Shown here one piece after another: positions 36,140-38,487 of a DNA stretch of 38,487 nt. Origin of the DNA: a candidate division KSB1 bacterium. Lineage in GTDB: Bacteria > Zhuqueibacterota > JdFR-76 > DREG01. Numbering within the stretch: position 1 is the stretch's first letter; every line of letters starts with the position of its first letter. The notes beneath the pieces are model-generated. The model saw only the letters and a list, made by a program, of their open reading frames with translations. It was not told the origin of the DNA and did no database searches. The translations under genes were made by a program, and so were the position numbers. The stretch covers positions 1 through 38,487 of the forward strand of contig JADFJB010000030.1 of NCBI GenBank assembly GCA_022566355.1, read 5' to 3'.

Positions 36140-36400
36140 ATTAACAGCTTGCCAACCAAAAAAAGGTGGCCATTTTATTCAAGCAAAACGTCCAAGTTCA
36201 GTTGCGTGAGCGTACCCAAAACCAACAACGCTGGAACAACCAAAAACCGTTATCGGAGCAATCGACTTCCGCAACGCGTGCCAGCCCACGTCAACTGCAA
36301 CGCTTATTCGTTAGGCCGCCGGCCGGTTTGAATTGTCTCTTCTAGCAACTGGCACACAACTTCCGTGCTTGATTTAAGGTCACCGGACAGCACTACGCAT
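36140..36400. other. Non-coding stretch with higher G+C and an attC-like core site
   Basis: Bases 36150-36335 are visibly richer in G+C than the flanks and have no convincing gene on either strand. A GTTAGGC heptamer (36310-36316) preceded by GCAACGCTTATTC resembles one end of an integron attC site, but no matching second core at the usual distance is evident. The rest up to 36400 shows nothing. Confidence 0.3.
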
Positions 36401-36505
36401 TTATTTATTCTTGTCTCTTTTCAATTTTCGTTTTTCCTTTGGCTTAAGCTTGGCCTTTTTTTGTTGCTCCCTTCTGCCTTTATCTTTTTTTCCCTTATCA
36501 CCCAT
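36401..36505 (-). CDS. Small lysine-rich protein, 34 residues (MGDKGKKDKG type)
   Basis: A very short gene encoding 34 residues, over 40 percent Lys/Arg, starting MGDKGKKDKGRREQQ and ending KRKLKRDKNK, with TAA at 36401-36403. The ribosome site is excellent (AAGGAG with GGAG at 36514-36517, eight bases before ATG). Similar tiny proteins starting MGDKGKKDKGKREQQKK occur, from memory, in many unrelated bacteria as conserved hypotheticals; their role is not known. The charge pattern suggests nucleic acid or ribosome binding, which is an inference. The gene stands alone, in the same direction as its neighbours. Confidence 0.75.
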   Translation of the reverse strand: MGDKGKKDKGRREQQKKAKLKPKEKRKLKRDKNK

Positions 36506-36688
36506 ATCTATTTCTCCTTACTTATTGTAATTACTTTAAGCTTATCAGCTAATAAGTTATTTTATAGAGTTTCTTGATAACATCTCAAAGTTATAAGATA
36601 TTTACTGACTCGCAAGAGAAACTTAACTTCTTACACAGGAATTAACTGCATAACAACCCCACCACTTTGTCTTTGTTTTAAAACTGTC

Positions 36689-36723
36689 ATTCCCGTCCCG
36701 CCTGGGGCGGGATTATCGGGAAT
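36689..36723. repeat. REP-like palindromic hairpin
   Basis: Outer arms ATTCCCG (36689-36695) and CGGGAAT (36717-36723) enclose an inner 7-bp stem TCCCGCC (36696-36702) / GGCGGGA (36706-36712). It is preceded by TGTC, the usual start of dispersed TGTCATTCCCG elements in bacteria. Confidence 0.7.
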
Positions 36724-36767
36724 CTTGTTATATCAGGCCCATAGATCCCCGATTAAAATCAGGCAGT

Positions 36768-36882
36768 CCGAGAACCGGTCTTGTCACTCCTGCAAGCTTT
36801 AATCAGAGTCCATTTTGTGCTTAACTAATGAAAATAGACCTCCGATTAAAGCACTCGGGGGTGACAGTTTTGGGGTTCTCGG
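36768..36882. repeat. 115-bp imperfect inverted repeat
   Basis: The left arm (36768-36817) and right arm (36832-36882) pair over nearly their whole length with scattered mismatches: CCGAGAACC with GGTTCTCGG at the ends, TGTCAC with GTGACA, and AGCTTTAATCAGAG with CTCCGATTAAAGC inside. The loop is about 14 bases. GGTTCTCGGAT from its right end (36874-36884) recurs at 36918-36928. It could be a miniature transposon or the remains of one; no gene lies inside. It lies just past the stop of the GHMP kinase. Confidence 0.7.
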
Positions 36883-36940
36883 ATAACCTGAAAACATTCG
36901 AAAATAATATTTTTTGTGGTTCTCGGATGCTATCCAATCA

Positions 36941-38020
36941 TTAAACAATTCTCGCTCCCGGGTCAACTTTAACGGAAAATCCAGCCGCTCCTACATCCCT
37001 TAACGCTTCAATCACATGATCTTCTTTTCCAGGTGCAAGTACCACGATAGTTCCGCCGCCACCCGAACCATTGATTTTAGCGCCAAGTGCGCCATTAGAA
37101 AGTACAACTTCTATCATTTTATCTATTTTTGGAACTGTAATCTTTAGCAGATCGCGAAGAATTTCGTGATGCTGGTTCATTAGCTTACCGATTTTTGCCA
37201 AGTTAATTTTCTTTTTTCGAAATTCAAATAGTGCCTGTTTGGTAAAAAAATGGTTTAAGACAGCAGCTTTGAAATATCCGGAGATAGTATCAGGTAGTTC
37301 TTTTAGATATTGCATCATAGATTCAGGTGTTATATGCGATAATTGAATTCCTGGATTTTTTCTTTTTAAGATTTCCATGGCTCCAAATACCTTTTCCTTT
37401 GTTCCGGCCAATACCTGGAGTGTCTTTTTCTCCACTTTGGAATCACCAACAATCAATCCGTCTAACTCTTTGGTTAAGAATTCAATTTTATAATTACCAT
37501 ATGTCTGGATATGGATAACATTTCCCTTACTTATGGTGAATTGATCCATCAGTCCTCCAGGTTCTCCGTGCTCTTTGACTTCTGCTGTAAATGCAGCACG
37601 AGCTAGCAGATCAGAATCTATTGGCACATCAGCACCAAATAATTTTAACAAAAGCTGTCCCCATGCAACCGTCAAAGCGCTGGAACTTGAGGCGCCCGCG
37701 CTTATTGGTATCTCACCACGAATTTCTATGTCGTATCCACAACTAGGAATACATCCATATCGTTTGAGCACCCGCAACATCGATCCGAAATAATCTCGCT
37801 TTTGTAGCGCATGAAAAGGCTCATGAATCCAAATTTCCCTGGACTGACAAATATCTGGCATATGGATTCTAAAAAACTCAGCATTGTTTTTCTCGGCGGT
37901 TATCCAAAGGTATTTGCTAATTGCGGCAGCAATAACCGGTAATTCCAAATAATCCTGGTGTTCACCAAAGAGACAAACTCTTCCGGGAGCTTGTGATATA
38001 ACTTTTGAACTCTTAGTCAC
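36941..38020 (-). CDS. GHMP-family sugar kinase, galactokinase-like
   Basis: A 359-residue small-molecule kinase. The N-terminal motif is APGRVCLFGEHQDY (residues 11-24); in galactokinases the Glu and Asp of GEHxDY bind the sugar. The ATP loop ISAGASSSSALTVAWG (near 110-125) and LMDQFTISKG (near 155; the Asp aligns with the galactokinase catalytic base in GIMDQ) follow, and the C-terminal motif INGSGGGGTIVVL is near 325. These features favour a sugar 1-kinase (galactose, arabinose, uronate or amino sugar) over a mevalonate kinase, although automated labels may differ. No pathway partner is seen next to it. The IS element lies upstream, about 145 bases before the start, and may affect its promoter. 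Confidence 0.82.
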   Translation of the reverse strand: MTKSSKVISQAPGRVCLFGEHQDYLELPVIAAAISKYLWITAEKNNAEFFRIHMPDICQSREIWIHEPFHALQKRDYFGSMLRVLKRYGCIPSCGYDIEIRGEIPISAGASSSSALTVAWGQLLLKLFGADVPIDSDLLARAAFTAEVKEHGEPGGLMDQFTISKGNVIHIQTYGNYKIEFLTKELDGLIVGDSKVEKKTLQVLAGTKEKVFGAMEILKRKNPGIQLSHITPESMMQYLKELPDTISGYFKAAVLNHFFTKQALFEFRKKKINLAKIGKLMNQHHEILRDLLKITVPKIDKMIEVVLSNGALGAKINGSGGGGTIVVLAPGKEDHVIEALRDVGAAGFSVKVDPGARIV

Positions 38021-38165
38021 TTAGTATCACATTAGTTTAGATAAAATGAAGGATTTGAGAAATAATTTTTTGGATTCTTTACCTGATCTACTGCTGAGTT
38101 CTGTTGATATGAATAGTGGTAAAGGACGAAAAACGACGGGATAAACTTTTTCATTAATAATTAAA
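38021..38165. other. Gap between kinase start and insertion sequence
   Basis: This short A+T-rich stretch should hold the kinase promoter. No clear box, repeat or coding frame is visible. Confidence 0.3.
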
Positions 38166-38487
38166 CCTAGATAATTCATAAAAAAAGCTGTTTTCATTTA
38201 CAAGGTATTGTTTTATATTTAGTTAAGCAATAACAAAAATAATAACAAAGTTCGAGAAACAGCTATGGAAGAATATATACTAAACAACTGATGCTTTTTA
38301 CAGAAATTTCTAGCAAAAAGGTTGAAGTTGACTTTGACGGCGGTGAGGTCAGTTCGGATGCAGGCGTCCTTTTTCTTCGTGAAACTGAATCCGATATTGG
38401 TATTATTAATAAAGTTACCGGAGCCATTGTTGATAACCGACATCCAAGTTATGTCAAACATGAGGTTGTTGATCTTTTAACCCAACG
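38166..38487 (+). mobile_element. Left end of an IS1380-family insertion sequence (cut by window)
   Basis: The transposase reading frame at 38291 identifies the element. The left boundary is placed by eye at CCTAGATAATTCAT (38166), which has the look of a terminal repeat but cannot be matched because the right end is outside the window. An internal inverted repeat AGCTGTTT (38186-38193) / AAACAGCT (38257-38264) lies in the leader. Confidence 0.6.
38291..38487 (+). CDS. IS1380-family transposase, N-terminal part (3' truncated by window)
   Basis: The open frame starts MLFTEISSKKVEVDFDGG and continues with EVSSDAGVLFLRETE, IVDNRHPSYVKHEVVDLL and TQR at the window edge. The DFDGG(E)(V/I)SSD.G...LLRE start followed by a D-P/H-P..V.H...DLL..R segment is typical of IS1380-family DDE transposases, which cut and paste the element. 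The catalytic residues lie beyond the window, so whether the copy is intact cannot be judged. No strong ribosome site is seen before the ATG. A frame on the opposite strand over the same bases is a shadow. Confidence 0.82.
   Translation, partial: MLFTEISSKKVEVDFDGGEVSSDAGVLFLRETESDIGIINKVTGAIVDNRHPSYVKHEVVDLLTQ

Noticed and set aside
36089-36331. 80-codon plus-strand frame
   Set aside because: It starts inside the CHAT relic in antisense, has biased composition (basic, Asn/Ser-rich) and no ribosome site.

Overview
The window is an A+T-rich bacterial chromosome segment. The organism looks Gram-negative: there are exported proteins with N-terminal signal segments, a predicted outer-membrane beta-barrel, and the tesA/ybbA/ybbP arrangement. 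Large FtsX-type permeases, TPR-CHAT proteins, a signature of pyrophosphate-type phosphofructokinase and short hairpin repeats between genes resemble genomes of the Calditrichota/KSB1/Bacteroidota-Chlorobiota type. This placement is an inference from style only; no rRNA or ribosomal protein gene is present to test it.

Region 1 (1-15.6 kb) is mostly metabolic housekeeping. It holds the two subunits of a xanthine dehydrogenase-type molybdoenzyme (the first cut by the window start), a membrane protein with a spermidine-synthase-like domain, an exported-looking protein-isoaspartate methyltransferase, a phosphofructokinase with the residues of pyrophosphate-dependent enzymes, a DMT transporter, two small membrane proteins (one an ICMT-type methyltransferase), a nitrilase-family amidase, a DinB/YfiT-like protein, an adenosine deaminase, a GAF histidine kinase and an ArfB-like ribosome rescue factor. 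A single-domain response regulator at 9932-10306 is broken by two in-frame UGA codons. Xanthine dehydrogenase and adenosine deaminase both act in purine breakdown, but they are not in one operon.

Region 2 (15.8-27.4 kb) holds two tandem paralogous FtsX/MacB-type permeases without an adjacent ATPase, an AcuI/YhdH oxidoreductase, a saccharopine-dehydrogenase-like protein, and a TesA-like esterase divergent from a YbbA ATPase and YbbP permease, a gene order also known from Escherichia coli.

Region 3 (27.4-38.5 kb) has a more accessory character. It opens with a tRNA-Gly-like 3' fragment and a hairpin-rich stretch, followed by a palindromic repeat and a very large exported protein that appears to join a zinc peptidase, a beta-propeller and a beta-barrel. 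Next is the most interesting locus: a two-gene operon (35602 to 31427, minus strand) of an exported TPR-CHAT cysteine-protease-like protein with a C-terminal membrane anchor, and a membrane-anchored protein built of nine copies of a 22-residue ADSRYAVAWS repeat arranged as 4+1+4. A strong hairpin terminator closes the operon. Upstream lies a relic second copy of the CHAT gene whose middle was removed between 4-bp GCCT microhomologies. After it come a 34-residue lysine-rich protein gene, inverted repeats, a galactokinase-like GHMP kinase and the left end of an IS1380-family insertion sequence that runs off the window.
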